NCBI RefSeq assembly: GCF_042676245.1
Contig: NZ_JBHTKA010000003.1
Span: 1-64,000 of the forward strand
Direction: 5' to 3'
Length of the DNA: 64,000 nucleotides
Origin: Ohtaekwangia kribbensis
Lineage (GTDB): Bacteria; Bacteroidota; Bacteroidia; Cytophagales; Cyclobacteriaceae
The position numbers and the translations under genes are program-made. Positions 50,636 to 60,392 of the stretch are shown piece by piece; positions within the stretch are counted from its first letter, which is position 1; every line of letters starts with the position of its first letter. The notes beneath the pieces were generated by a model. That model was given only the letters and a program-made list of their open reading frames with translations, had not been told where the DNA came from and made no database searches.

Positions 50636-52051
50636 TTACCAGATGAACGTACCGACAGAGCTTGCAGCCAGGCTTGTCTCAAAACTTTTATCGTGCGCTC
50701 GTACGGCAAATTCCTTGGGCACATCACTATCGTTCACAACGATCAATACCTTTTTACCATCCGGGGTTATAAAAGCAACGTTATGCAGTGCATCAACAAT
50801 GTTCGAAGCTATACGAACGGAGCCGGGCCGAACAAACTTGGATGCTTGTGCAATGATATAGTATGAAACGTTGCGGCTAACAGAATCGCCAATGGTTAGT
50901 GCGCCCATACACATGGTACATCCGCCCTCATCGGTATGCGGATTGAATTCAGGATCAGCCGCGAGGTTCCACTCTAATACCGTACGGCTCCAGTTTCGGG
51001 TTGCCCCCACAATCAGTTCTTTGGTATGCCAGCGCAGATCACCATCAAATGTACCTTTTGGCGATGTCCACTGTTCGGTAAAGTATATATTCCTGTCCGG
51101 GTGTGCTTCATGTACTTTTGATAATGCACTTATCTCGCCCAGGTATAAATGGAATGCAGAACCATCGATATACTTCTTCGCTTCCGCATCGTTCAACACA
51201 GTTATCGGGTAATTGGGATGATCGCAGTTATGATCATATACTACAATCTTTGTCTTTATACCAGCTTTCTCAAACGCTGGTCCTAAATGTTTCTTTACAA
51301 ACAATGCTTGCTCTTCGGCCGTCATTAACATGCTGGGTTTATTGCCGGGATGCTCCGGCTCATTCTGCAATGTAATGGCATCGATGGTAATACCTTCGGC
51401 CGCCATGGCCTGTATATACTTTACAAAGTAATTCGCGTATGTCTCATAAAATTCAGGTTTGAGACTTCCTCCCTTGGGGCTGTTGTTGGTTTTCATCCAC
51501 ACAGGTGGCGACCAAGGACTCCCCATGATCTTTATATCCGGATTGAGTTTCAAAATCTCTTTCAGCACAGGCACCAGGTTCTTCTTGTCTTCCGCAATGG
51601 TAAAGTTCTCAAGTGCCTTATCGGTTTTGCCGGCAGGCATGTCAGCATACGAAAACACATGATCATCCAGATCAGAAGCACCTATACTTACCCGCAGATA
51701 GCTTATACCTATGTTATTACCATTGGTAAGAAATAACTCTTTGAGAAGCGCTTCGCGTTGAGGTGCAGTCAACTTCTGGTTGATGTGATAAGCACTGCCA
51801 CCGGTGAGCGAATAGCCAAAGCCATCGATGGTTTGAAATTGCTGCGCGGTGTCAATATCTATAACGGGAAGGCTATCCGCCAATGTAGTAAACGATACAC
51901 CGGCTGTTTTTTTTAACAAGGCCGATTTGTCACCGGTTGTAATCCATGATTCTACCTCGGCTTCAGCAGACGTTGATTCAGTTTTCTTTTCGCAGGCAAC
52001 AAACGCAGTTGCCAGCAGCAGCATATAGATCCTGGAGCGGTAATGTTTCAC
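50636..52051 (-). CDS. GH30 family glycoside hydrolase lipoprotein
   Basis: The GTG at 52051 (MKHYRSRIYMLLLATAFVAC read with the start as Met) gives 471 residues and a lipoprotein-like leader with Cys20; the frame upstream is not leader-like. QTIDGFGYSLTGGSAYHI, SYLRVSIGASDLDDHVFSY, MGSPWSPPVWMKTN, then the catalytic E231 in LQNEPEH (acid/base) and E326 in IYFTEQWTS (nucleophile). The closest known activities are beta-1,6-glucanase or glucosylceramidase types. Together with the GH16 gene it points to fungal or algal beta-glucan use, although no SusCD pair is nearby. Confidence 0.92.
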   Translation of the reverse strand: MKHYRSRIYMLLLATAFVACEKKTESTSAEAEVESWITTGDKSALLKKTAGVSFTTLADSLPVIDIDTAQQFQTIDGFGYSLTGGSAYHINQKLTAPQREALLKELFLTNGNNIGISYLRVSIGASDLDDHVFSYADMPAGKTDKALENFTIAEDKKNLVPVLKEILKLNPDIKIMGSPWSPPVWMKTNNSPKGGSLKPEFYETYANYFVKYIQAMAAEGITIDAITLQNEPEHPGNKPSMLMTAEEQALFVKKHLGPAFEKAGIKTKIVVYDHNCDHPNYPITVLNDAEAKKYIDGSAFHLYLGEISALSKVHEAHPDRNIYFTEQWTSPKGTFDGDLRWHTKELIVGATRNWSRTVLEWNLAADPEFNPHTDEGGCTMCMGALTIGDSVSRNVSYYIIAQASKFVRPGSVRIASNIVDALHNVAFITPDGKKVLIVVNDSDVPKEFAVRAHDKSFETSLAASSVGTFIW

Positions 52052-52323
52052 ACGTAGTAGGGTTAAAAGGGTTGCAGTTATATCACAAAATAGAACCTTG
52101 AAATATATCTGTCGCCATTTAAATATACCGAAGGTCAATATTCGTTATAGCTGTAAGTTTGTCGGGTTATCAACATAACCATGATGCATTTCGCCACCGA
52201 ACAAGGGTTGGTATGTATTTTATCAAATGTTATTATGAGATGTACATTTTTAAATATTCCCATACATCCGAACGACCACTTTGTGAGACAATATTGCTAT
52301 ACTTGTAATATCGATTATTCTAT

Positions 52324-53100
52324 ATGGAAAGTTTATCTCCTGTAATCACCACTGTTAATCTTTCTAAGACCTACGAGGTGCCGGTTTTAAAGAATATTAA
52401 CCTGACGGTGCATGCCGGTGAAATCATCGGGTATGTTGGCCCGAATGGTGCCGGCAAAAGTACAACGATCAAAATCCTGACCGGTATTATTCCGGATTAT
52501 GATGGCGATGCGTTTGTATTGGGATTGGACATTCGCAAGGATGCTATTGAAGTAAAAAGGAGGATCGGATATATACCGGAGAATGCTGCGCTATACGATA
52601 CCCTTACCCCGATCGAGTATCTTCATTTTGTAGGACAGCTCTATAAAATGGAACGCGCTGTTGTCGATAAAAAAGCAAAAGAACTTCTGCATGTTTTTGA
52701 TCTGAGTAATTATGTTGATTCACGCATGACTACCTTTTCAAAAGGTATGCGACAGAAGGTGTTGCTGATCGCGGGGATGATTCACAACCCATCTATACTA
52801 TTTCTGGACGAGCCGCTTTCCGGGCTTGACGCCAACGCTGTGATTCTGGTAAAGGAGATTCTGACGCAACTGAAACGAAGCGGTAAGACTATATTTTACA
52901 GTTCACACCTGATGGATGTGGTTGAAAAAATTTCGGACCGCATCATGATCATCAACAAAGGAGAAATGATTGCCAACGGTACATTTGAAGAACTGAACAC
53001 GCAGGCGAAAGGATCGCTCGAAACTATATTTACCGAGTTAACGGGCAACAAGGAGCACAGCAGTGCTGCAGGCCAGTTTATTAACATCCTGGAAAATTAG
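52324..53100 (+). CDS. ABC transporter ATP-binding protein
   Basis: A 258-residue ATPase: Walker A GPNGAGKST (residues 39-47), Q-loop near 86 (YIPENAALYDTLTP), signature FSKGMRQK (138-145), Walker B ILFLDEPLSGLD (158-169), H-loop YSSHLMDV. It resembles drug/exporter-type ABC-2 ATPases. The next gene, encoding a multi-helix membrane protein, starts 38 bp downstream and is its probable permease. Confidence 0.93.
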   Translation: MESLSPVITTVNLSKTYEVPVLKNINLTVHAGEIIGYVGPNGAGKSTTIKILTGIIPDYDGDAFVLGLDIRKDAIEVKRRIGYIPENAALYDTLTPIEYLHFVGQLYKMERAVVDKKAKELLHVFDLSNYVDSRMTTFSKGMRQKVLLIAGMIHNPSILFLDEPLSGLDANAVILVKEILTQLKRSGKTIFYSSHLMDVVEKISDRIMIINKGEMIANGTFEELNTQAKGSLETIFTELTGNKEHSSAAGQFINILEN

Positions 53101-53137
53101 TTTACTATATATAGCTTCACGTTCTGCCGAAACGAAT

Positions 53138-54796
53138 ATGAACACTACCCTCCTCCGGTTTCTGGATTTGTTCCGCTGGCTGTACCAGCGGCTTGGTGTT
53201 GACTATGAGCAACTGCGATCTATTGTCGATATAAAGCTTACGATGGACAGCAGGCGGCAGATCGTTTCCTACAATCGCAAAGCCAGCAAGGAACCCAGCA
53301 ATGCTTTTGTAAAAACACTTATCGTGTATTGTCTCTTCGGAATATTTGTGGCACTCGCGCTATATTTTATTCCTTCCTTTATATTGTCGCTGATCGTGTT
53401 CTTCAGCTATATCATAGTAATGATCGCCATGACACTGATCACTGATTTTTCATCGATCCTGCTGGATACCAGCGACAACACGATCATCCTTCCGCGCCCG
53501 GTAAACGGACAGACATTATTCGCTGCGCGCCTCACACATATACTGCTATACCTGGGTCAGCTCGCGATCGGGCTATCCATTTTACCGGCTGTTGTTATCA
53601 TCATCAAATATGGTTTTGTTCTGTTCCTGTGTTTCCTGGTAGCCACTACGTTGTCGGTTCTTACGGCTGTGTTTCTCACCAACAGTCTGTACCTGGTCAT
53701 TATGCAGTTTGCCAGCGAAGAGAAGCTGAAGAATATCATCAACTATTTCCAGATTATGATGGCTGTATTCATCATGGGTGGTTATCAGATTCTGCCGCGT
53801 CTGATGGAACGAATGGACATTAAAAATTATGTATTTGAAACCCAGTGGTATCATTTTTTGCTGCCGCCTGTGTGGATGGCCGGTGCATTGGAGTCAATTC
53901 ATTTTCACCTGTACGATAGTGCGCACATAGCGTTGCTGTTCTGCGCTGTTGTGCTTCCTGTAGCGGGGGCTTATGTGGTGAATAAATATCTTTCACCGGT
54001 CTTCAGCAGAAAGCTTGGTTCTATGGGAGCAGGCACAGAGAAGGTTGAGAAGGACAGGAAAGAAAAGGAAAGTTTTATAGAGCGCTTGTCATCGTATATT
54101 ACCACGAACCCGATGGAACAGGGAGCATTCGATCTGATCTATAAAATTCTGGGACGCGACCGTAAGATCAAACTCAAGGTATACCCTTCCTTCGGATATG
54201 TGATAATTTTCGGATTAATCTTTATGATGCAGGGTAAAAAAGATATAGTTGAGACCTGGCATAATTTACCCAACACCGAGTATCACATCATGCTGATATA
54301 CCTTACGTTTATGGTGCTGCAGGTAGCGTTGCATGAAATACCGTACTCCGATGACTTTAAGGCGAGCTGGGTTTACTTTTCAACACCGATTGATAAGCCT
54401 GGAGAAATTCTATCCGGAACATTGAAGGCTGTATTTGTGCGCCTGTTTATACCAGGTTATGTTGGTATCAGTATTCTGATCCTGGCGATCTGGGGAATAC
54501 GCGCAGCTGATGATATACTGTTCGGCTTCTTTAACAACGCCATCATGTTGCTGATTCTGGCGCTGATCAATAAGCGCGAATTGCCGTTCTCAATCGCACC
54601 AAACCTGCGTAGCCAGTCCGGGAACGTTGCGCGTGCATTTATAGCTTTCCTTATAATAGGAATACTCGGCTTTGGACATTATCTACTGTCCAAATGGCCG
54701 AGTATTCAATTGGGCACGATCGCCGTGCAAATAGGTTTGATATTTCTGCTGCTTCGTTCCTATAAAAGAACGGGCTGGAGTTCTATTACTCTTTAA
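53138..54796 (+). CDS. ABC transporter permease-like membrane protein
   Basis: The ATG at 53138 (MNTTLLRFLDLFRW) gives 552 residues with about 12 hydrophobic segments. The first part has a basic loop (MDSRRQIVSYNRKA), the middle a long cytoplasmic loop rich in KEKE (VEKDRKEKESF). No family motif recognised by name, but the pairing with the ATPase is clear. Its last 11 bases overlap the convergent SemiSWEET gene. Confidence 0.8.
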   Translation: MNTTLLRFLDLFRWLYQRLGVDYEQLRSIVDIKLTMDSRRQIVSYNRKASKEPSNAFVKTLIVYCLFGIFVALALYFIPSFILSLIVFFSYIIVMIAMTLITDFSSILLDTSDNTIILPRPVNGQTLFAARLTHILLYLGQLAIGLSILPAVVIIIKYGFVLFLCFLVATTLSVLTAVFLTNSLYLVIMQFASEEKLKNIINYFQIMMAVFIMGGYQILPRLMERMDIKNYVFETQWYHFLLPPVWMAGALESIHFHLYDSAHIALLFCAVVLPVAGAYVVNKYLSPVFSRKLGSMGAGTEKVEKDRKEKESFIERLSSYITTNPMEQGAFDLIYKILGRDRKIKLKVYPSFGYVIIFGLIFMMQGKKDIVETWHNLPNTEYHIMLIYLTFMVLQVALHEIPYSDDFKASWVYFSTPIDKPGEILSGTLKAVFVRLFIPGYVGISILILAIWGIRAADDILFGFFNNAIMLLILALINKRELPFSIAPNLRSQSGNVARAFIAFLIIGILGFGHYLLSKWPSIQLGTIAVQIGLIFLLLRSYKRTGWSSITL

Positions 54797-55043
54797 AGCG
54801 CAGTTTGAAATATAGCAGCGTAGAAGCAAGCATCAACGTAAGCATATTGGCAGCAATTACAGGAATATCCTGCACCATGATGCCGTATATAAGCCACAGT
54901 GTAACGCCCAGACAAAAGATTGAGAACATACTCAGCGAAAGGTCTTTTGCCGAACGTGATTTCCACGTTTTAATAACCTGTGGCAAAAAAGCGATCGTTG
55001 TACAACCACCAGCAAACAATCCTAAAAGTTGAATCATATTCAT
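54786..55043 (-). CDS. SemiSWEET sugar transporter
   Basis: An 85-residue protein with three helices. LLGLFAGGCTTIAFLPQVIKTWKSRSAKDLSLSMF has the PQ-loop (PQ at residues 21-22) and the length matches SemiSWEET proteins, which dimerise to move small sugars (family knowledge). It overlaps the ABC permease gene by 11 bp at the 3' end. Confidence 0.93.
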   Translation of the reverse strand: MNMIQLLGLFAGGCTTIAFLPQVIKTWKSRSAKDLSLSMFSIFCLGVTLWLIYGIMVQDIPVIAANMLTLMLASTLLYFKLRFKE

Positions 55044-55207
55044 AATTCTGTAAGAGTCTTAATTCTTGTTTTATATATACACGACAAAATTAATCAAACG
55101 TTGCGGTGATCGACCGTTCATGTAATTTTATTGCTATACTTTCAACTTAAAACGATTGCAGAAATTATTGTCTCAAAAGCGATTGCATTTCATGCATCAA
55201 CGTCCAT

Positions 55208-56299
55208 CTAGATTTTAACTTTTCCTCCGGTTTGAATGGCGCGGTAGATTGCTTCGATCACTTTCAAATCTTTCAGTCCCTCCTCTCCGCTTACATTGGA
55301 CTCTTTGTTTTCAAATATACATTTGGCAAAGTCATCCATCTGCGCGGCCTGGTGATTTACGATGGGCAGGTTGAGCGGGCCCTGATGTGTTTTACCCGCG
55401 AGCGGACCGTAGCCGTAGGCAGGGTTCAATTCCAACCAGCCACTTTCTGCAGATATATACAAGCGCTCGATGTAAGATGCATAGCTTGTCATAGAAGATG
55501 CCACAGCACCGCTGGGGAATTCAAGCTGCCAGAATATTGTCTCATCTACATCTTTGAATTTAACGGGATCTGTTTTGAATTCCTGCGCTGTTACACTAAT
55601 TGGTTCTTCACCGGTAGAATAACGGGATGCCTGTATGGCGTAAATACCAACGTCCATCATGGCCCCACCACCGGCAAGTGCTTTCTTCAGACGCCATTGT
55701 GTCGGGTCGCCAATCTTGAAACCAAATGACGACTCCACCATCTTTACTTTTCCAAAATCGCCTTTACCGAAGCGTGCAGCTTCCTGGTTGAATGGTTCAA
55801 AATGTAAACGATACCCTACCGAAAGTTTTACTCCGGCTTTCTTGCACGCAGCAATCATCTCTTCCGCTTCCTTTACCGATACAGCCATGGGCTTTTCGCA
55901 AATAACATGTTTGCCGGCTTTGGCTGCCCTGATTACAAACTCGCGGTGCATGGAGTTGGGTAACACTACATATACTACATCTATATCTTTGTTGTTAGCA
56001 ATGCGATCAAACGTTTCATAGCTATATATACTCTTGTCGGGAAGGTTGTATTGTTTTTTCCACTTCTCTGCTTTGGCGGGCGTACCAGTAACTATACCGC
56101 CCAGCCGGCAGTACTGCGATTTCATTATCGCAGGCGCTAATTGAAACTCGCTGTAATAGCCAAGCCCTACCAGGGCAATGGAAATTTTCTTGTCTTGAGG
56201 TATAGCCCTGGCATTGGAAATGATGGAGGGCGCGGTTAGCAGAGCAGTAGCACCGAGACCTAGTCGTGCTATAAAATCTCTTCGTGAATAATGTGGCAT
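55208..56299 (-). CDS. Tat-exported Gfo/Idh/MocA family oxidoreductase
   Basis: A 363-residue protein. The N-terminus MPHYSRRDFIARLGLGATAL is a twin-arginine leader (SRRDFI). The Rossmann site VGLGYYSEF and the CEKPMAVSVKEAEEMI segment are family hallmarks; the C-terminal substrate domain carries WLEL and MDVGIYAIQASRYSTG. Likely periplasmic, acting on a sugar or cyclitol, possibly with tight-bound NAD(P). It is separated from the ABC genes by a terminator. Confidence 0.92.
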   Translation of the reverse strand: MPHYSRRDFIARLGLGATALLTAPSIISNARAIPQDKKISIALVGLGYYSEFQLAPAIMKSQYCRLGGIVTGTPAKAEKWKKQYNLPDKSIYSYETFDRIANNKDIDVVYVVLPNSMHREFVIRAAKAGKHVICEKPMAVSVKEAEEMIAACKKAGVKLSVGYRLHFEPFNQEAARFGKGDFGKVKMVESSFGFKIGDPTQWRLKKALAGGGAMMDVGIYAIQASRYSTGEEPISVTAQEFKTDPVKFKDVDETIFWQLEFPSGAVASSMTSYASYIERLYISAESGWLELNPAYGYGPLAGKTHQGPLNLPIVNHQAAQMDDFAKCIFENKESNVSGEEGLKDLKVIEAIYRAIQTGGKVKI

Positions 56300-56306
56300 A
56301 TAGTTG

Positions 56307-56340
56307 GGTTTGAGAAATTAAATTAGTGATTTCTCAAACC
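56307..56340 (-). terminator. Terminator of the ABC exporter operon
   Basis: GGTTTGAGAAAT and ATTTCTCAAACC form a perfect 12-bp stem with a 10-nt loop, 20 bp after the permease stop and next to the oxidoreductase start. Confidence 0.85.
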
Positions 56341-56359
56341 AAATCTATACAGCCCTCGA

Positions 56360-57169
56360 TCAGATGTCTGCGCGTTTCAGTTTCAGGTAGGCTACGTAAT
56401 TGAAGATTACCGTCCATGCCACGACAATCGCCACTGATCCCCACTTTATATAGTCTTGTATCTCCTGGAAAGCGTAGCGCGGGAAGGGCCACGGTATCAG
56501 GTACCAGATGGAACGCATCGGGAAATAAGGAATTAATGCAGGCGCAAAGTTATCGACCTTGGCCGTGATGATCGATTCAATTGCAGGAAAGAGCAGCAGT
56601 ATAATAATGGTAAGCCCTGCGCGCTGGATTAATATACCCAGCATTAATGCAAAGGATAAGAAACAAAACAATTCCAGGAAGTAAGCCGGAAAGAATTCTG
56701 TATCGGTAATCATCTTATCCCATTCCAGCGAAGGGCTATAGATCGTACCAGTTACAAGACCGATCACAAATATCATGATTACGCTGATGGCGCTGAGCAT
56801 AACGTTGGTGAGTATCTTGGAGAAAAGAAACTCGGCACGACTCAATCCGTCAATTACATTCTGGCGTAGTGTTCTATAGGTATATTCGTTGGTGACTGAT
56901 ATAACGATCAATACAGCCAATACAATTTTCAAAAGACCTGCGCACCAGATCAGGTTCATCCATACATCGGGAAAGTGATAGAGTGGAATGCGGTTGATGT
57001 TCAGTTTTGTACCAAAATCTTCGAAGGTGCGTGCGAGCCATTTCAAAAATTCCATGCCGCTGGCTGCGCCTAGCCCAAGCGTTAAAAAGTATAGTCCGCC
57101 AATTACCCAGAAGGTACGGTAACTGGTCATTTTTTTAAGATCTATTTTGAGGAGATGCAACATGTTCAT
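56360..57169 (-). CDS. ABC-2 type permease
   Basis: A 269-residue protein with six hydrophobic helices. KIDLKKMTSYRTFWVIGGLYFLTLG, VTNEYTYRTLRQNVIDGLSRAEFLFSKI and later GILIQRAGLTIIIL match ABC-2 membrane proteins. It follows the ATPase gene (57226-58116) by 56 bp and forms the exporter with it. Substrate unknown. Confidence 0.9.
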   Translation of the reverse strand: MNMLHLLKIDLKKMTSYRTFWVIGGLYFLTLGLGAASGMEFLKWLARTFEDFGTKLNINRIPLYHFPDVWMNLIWCAGLLKIVLAVLIVISVTNEYTYRTLRQNVIDGLSRAEFLFSKILTNVMLSAISVIMIFVIGLVTGTIYSPSLEWDKMITDTEFFPAYFLELFCFLSFALMLGILIQRAGLTIIILLLFPAIESIITAKVDNFAPALIPYFPMRSIWYLIPWPFPRYAFQEIQDYIKWGSVAIVVAWTVIFNYVAYLKLKRADI

Positions 57170-57225
57170 ACGGATATAGCGGGATGCGTAGTGAAATAAA
57201 TTTAATCGCTGTGTAAGCTGTATGA

Positions 57226-58116
57226 TTACGAGCTTGCCAATATCTCGATGAATTGTTTCTCGAGTGTTTTCTTCTTGGTAAACAGGTGTGAAGCCACAAC
57301 ACCTTTATCAAAGAGAAACTTGTTCAGGTCTTTGCTGTGAAAGCCTTCGCGCATTACCACGTGGTAACTTCCATTCTCACGATCGATGGACGATGTTCCG
57401 GCAAATGCAAGCAACAGCTCATTCAGATTCTCAACATCGGCTGACACTTCCACAGTCTCTTCACCTTTTCCTACATCGCCCACAGGCCCTATATGTACCA
57501 GGTTGCCACGCTTCAGCACTGCGAAATGCGTACATACTTTTTGTACCTCATCCAGCAGGTGACTGGCCAAAATTATAGTCTTGCCGTTGGCTGCAATTTT
57601 TTTGATGAGCTCCCGTATCTCTGCTATCCCCATTGGGTCGAGACCGTTGGTAGGCTCATCGAGTATGAGTACAGTCGGGTCGTTTAACAAAGCAGACGCG
57701 ATAGCAAGGCGCTGCTTCATACCGAGTGAATATGTTTTATACTTATCGTCTTTGCGCTCACTCAGCTCCACGAGTTCAAGCACTTTCGGAATGTTTTCCA
57801 CCGGACATTGCTTGATCATCGCGTTAAGCTCCAGATTTTTTTGTCCGCTGAGATACGGGTAAAATATAGGATGTTCCAGCACCGCGCCGATCTTCTTCCG
57901 AATCTCATGTGTAGGTGGTTCACCAAACCAGGAGAATTCGCCTGCTGTAGGATTTACTACACCCATCAGCATACCCAGCGTTGTAGTCTTGCCACTACCG
58001 TTAGGGCCCAGCATACCAAAAACCTGTCCGGCCTTAACTTCCAGCGACAGGTTGTTCACAGCTTTGATACGACCAAAGTGCTTTGTGAGATTTTTAATCG
58101 AGAGAACTGCTTCCAA
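57226..58116 (-). CDS. ABC transporter ATP-binding protein
   Basis: A 296-residue ATPase: Walker A GPNGSGKTT (37-45), signature YSLGMKQR (129-136), Walker B VLILDEPTNGLD (149-160), H-loop ILASHLLDEV, then a C-terminal extension of about 90 residues common to ABC-2 exporter ATPases. Operon head of the permease gene. Confidence 0.93.
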   Translation of the reverse strand: MEAVLSIKNLTKHFGRIKAVNNLSLEVKAGQVFGMLGPNGSGKTTTLGMLMGVVNPTAGEFSWFGEPPTHEIRKKIGAVLEHPIFYPYLSGQKNLELNAMIKQCPVENIPKVLELVELSERKDDKYKTYSLGMKQRLAIASALLNDPTVLILDEPTNGLDPMGIAEIRELIKKIAANGKTIILASHLLDEVQKVCTHFAVLKRGNLVHIGPVGDVGKGEETVEVSADVENLNELLLAFAGTSSIDRENGSYHVVMREGFHSKDLNKFLFDKGVVASHLFTKKKTLEKQFIEILASS

Positions 58117-58165
58117 GCTAAATATAGTTTTACGAATAAGTAGTAATTTTTACGGGAGAATTACA

Positions 58166-58678
58166 TTACTTGTTCTCGCTACTCGTAAATCTTTTTATTC
58201 TTTCTCCGAGATCGCTGCTTTCATTCATCGTAGAGTAAAGCTTGGTGATTTTATCCAGCGCAATTTTACCAACAATATCCAGTACAAACAGGTTTGTAGA
58301 GTCGTTTATGAGCACCAGCATTCCTTTGGTATCACCATTCTTTTCTTTAATAAAAATATCAAAGTTCTTACCCTGGTAGCGGCTGCTCATGGCTTCTTCA
58401 AAGGATTCACCTTTATAGTCTTTCACAATCTTTTTATAGTCACCATCAGCAAATTTTGAACGCTTGTCGATCATAAGAAATTTGAGTTTTTCAATGTCTT
58501 TGATCAGAGCATCCAGTTCTTTGTCTTCGCTCTGATTCAACATGCGAAGGGTATTGTTGTAGAAGAAGAATGCGCGCGAGTTGTCGCTATATTTCTTCTG
58601 TAAGGCTTCGGTGGTTGCACTTTGTGCGTTGGCCATTGTTACTGCTGCCACCAGCAGAAAGGTAAGTATAAATCGCAT
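58166..58678 (-). CDS. DUF4252 protein, paralogue 1
   Basis: A 170-residue exported protein; signal peptide ending VTMANAQ. DKELDALIKDIEKLKFLMIDKRSKF, ...SRYQGKNFDIFIKEKNGDTKGMLVLIND...DIVGKIALDKITKLY is the DUF4252 pattern (helix, then F.I..K...G...MLV and DIxGxI). Periplasmic. Part of a three-gene DUF4252 run linked with a sigma/anti-sigma pair. Confidence 0.9.
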   Translation of the reverse strand: MRFILTFLLVAAVTMANAQSATTEALQKKYSDNSRAFFFYNNTLRMLNQSEDKELDALIKDIEKLKFLMIDKRSKFADGDYKKIVKDYKGESFEEAMSSRYQGKNFDIFIKEKNGDTKGMLVLINDSTNLFVLDIVGKIALDKITKLYSTMNESSDLGERIKRFTSSENK

Positions 58679-58681
58679 GAG

Positions 58682-59164
58682 TTATAGACTGGTTAGTTTT
58701 CCTTTGGAGTTTGATTCCAGCAACTTCTTCGGATCAAGATAGCCCTTTATTTCGATTGCTGTTAATTCATCTTCACTCTCAATGAGCATGAAGTAAAGAT
58801 TGTTGTTCTTGCCACGTTCCTGCATATATACTGTAACCTGATCACCATCGTCCGAAGCTGAGATTACTTCTTCAAAATGATCGTTTTTCAACACGCTCTT
58901 GAAGCCACTTACTTTCAGGTTGCGTTTAGTCACTTCGTGCATGGGCACATTCATAAAACGCAGGCTGTGTACTTCGCCGAATTCATCTTTAACATCCGAT
59001 TCGTTGGAGAGCCACAGGACTGTGCGCAATACAAATCCTCCGATCTTGAATGACACTACATCTTCCGCATCGCTCAGATTTTCCTTGAAGGTGAGAAAGC
59101 TTTCGCTTTGCGCAAAGGTTGTAAGCGAAGCGATTGTAAAAACGAGAGCAAATATACTTTTCAT
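58682..59164 (-). CDS. DUF4252-like protein, divergent paralogue 2
   Basis: A 160-residue protein with a signal peptide ending LTTFAQ; 3 bp from the next gene. It keeps VTVYMQERGKNNNLYFMLIESEDELTAIEIKGYLDPKKLL in place of the MLV/DIxG block but has lost much of the helical half. Most likely a degraded or specialised DUF4252 copy. Confidence 0.8.
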   Translation of the reverse strand: MKSIFALVFTIASLTTFAQSESFLTFKENLSDAEDVVSFKIGGFVLRTVLWLSNESDVKDEFGEVHSLRFMNVPMHEVTKRNLKVSGFKSVLKNDHFEEVISASDDGDQVTVYMQERGKNNNLYFMLIESEDELTAIEIKGYLDPKKLLESNSKGKLTSL

Positions 59165-59284
59165 AGTTGTGGGGGTTTTACTTTGCTCCTAAGATGCAAG
59201 GCGAGGAACAAGCGTTGCATCAGAATCAAAAAGTCAGGCGATATATTTTGAATGTTATACCACCTGACATTATTAAATTATACA
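59165..59284. other. Gap between DUF4252 genes with weak hairpins
   Basis: ATGCAA...TTGCAT and GTCAGG...CCTGAC are weak inverted repeats with long loops. Nothing else recognised. Confidence 0.35.
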
Positions 59285-59812
59285 CTAATTCTTTTTGCCG
59301 CCTTCGTTCATTTTCTCAAGCTTCTGTAACCCTTCAACGTTCATCTTTTTGCCGATCTTGGAAACCTGCTTCAAGTCTATCTCACCGAAGAGACTCATCA
59401 CCATAAAGTCATTCGCACCGCCCATGATCATTACCAGTTCCGAAATCTTTCCACCACTCTCCTTGATGTAGAACTTCATATCTTTATCCTTGTCGCGTAC
59501 CGACATCAGTTCTTCAAACTCTTTGGTAGGAATAAGCGCGAAAGCTTCTTTATAGAGGGCACGTGCATCGGATGTATTTTCCTTGGCCAGTATACGCAAG
59601 CCTTTCAGCTTACTGATCGCGTTCAACACTTCCTGGTCTTCCTTGCTTTCCACTTCCATGTTTGTAAACAGGTTAAACATTTTGCTGCTTACTGTTACTT
59701 GTGAAAATGATTCATCACTCTGGTATTTGGTGAAGAATTTAGAGATAGCATCCTGAGCAAATACTGCGTTTACAGTTACCATCATCAACGCGATCATCAA
59801 TATCTTTTTCAT
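59285..59812 (-). CDS. DUF4252 protein, paralogue 3
   Basis: A 175-residue exported protein; signal peptide ending AVFAQ. MFNLFTNMEVESKEDQEVLNAISKLKGLRILAKE, MKFYIKESGGKISELVMIMGGANDFMVMSLFGEIDLKQVSKI are clear DUF4252 features. First of the DUF4252 genes after the anti-sigma gene (61 bp gap) and so a probable operon member. Confidence 0.92.
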   Translation of the reverse strand: MKKILMIALMMVTVNAVFAQDAISKFFTKYQSDESFSQVTVSSKMFNLFTNMEVESKEDQEVLNAISKLKGLRILAKENTSDARALYKEAFALIPTKEFEELMSVRDKDKDMKFYIKESGGKISELVMIMGGANDFMVMSLFGEIDLKQVSKIGKKMNVEGLQKLEKMNEGGKKN

Positions 59813-59873
59813 ATATAGTATATTTTCTTTGTTAGATTTTTAAAGTGTGCCTGCGTGGTGTGTGATTTGCTTC

Positions 59874-60392
59874 TTACAGTTTTGAATTTTTGCTTTTGTC
59901 TTTCTTTTGAATTTCTTCCTGTGCTTCGTTGAACATGTTCAGTTTCTTTGCCTGGTTCTCGGCCGTACCAAAACTCTTCGAGATCATGAGCAGTGCCTTT
60001 TTAGTTTCTTCGAATGCAAGCTGCGGATCGTCATACGTGTCCACAACTTCCTGTGGTGTTGTGTCGCGTACTTCTTTGCGTACAAACCACACCGCCATTA
60101 CGAGTACGGCTATACCGGCTGCTATGCGCATGGAGTTGTAAAAGAGCTTTACGAGTTTACCTTTCTTTTGCGGCTGTACATTCTGGATGATGGCCGCATC
60201 AAACGCAACATCGTTTAGTGTCTTTTTTTTATTTTCCTCGAAGTAGCGGAACAAGGCAGCAGTTTCTTTCCACTGCTCAGGAATGTCTCCACCCTTGAAG
60301 TACTCGCGTAACTGTTGCTCTTCTTCGAGAGAAGTCTCGCAGTTCCAGTACTTGCTTAATAAATTTTCAATCCGGTTAGAGTCCATAAGCAT
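59874..60392 (-). CDS. Membrane-anchored probable anti-sigma factor
   Basis: A 172-residue protein (start MLMD or MD). The N-terminal zinc-free anti-sigma-like helix pair (RIENLLSKYWNCETSLEEEQQLREYFKGG) is followed by one membrane helix about 88-104 (MRIAAGIAVLVMAVWFVRK), then a polar periplasmic tail. It overlaps the sigma gene by 17 bp. Typical Bacteroidota partner of an ECF sigma factor. Confidence 0.85.
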   Translation of the reverse strand: MLMDSNRIENLLSKYWNCETSLEEEQQLREYFKGGDIPEQWKETAALFRYFEENKKKTLNDVAFDAAIIQNVQPQKKGKLVKLFYNSMRIAAGIAVLVMAVWFVRKEVRDTTPQEVVDTYDDPQLAFEETKKALLMISKSFGTAENQAKKLNMFNEAQEEIQKKDKSKNSKL

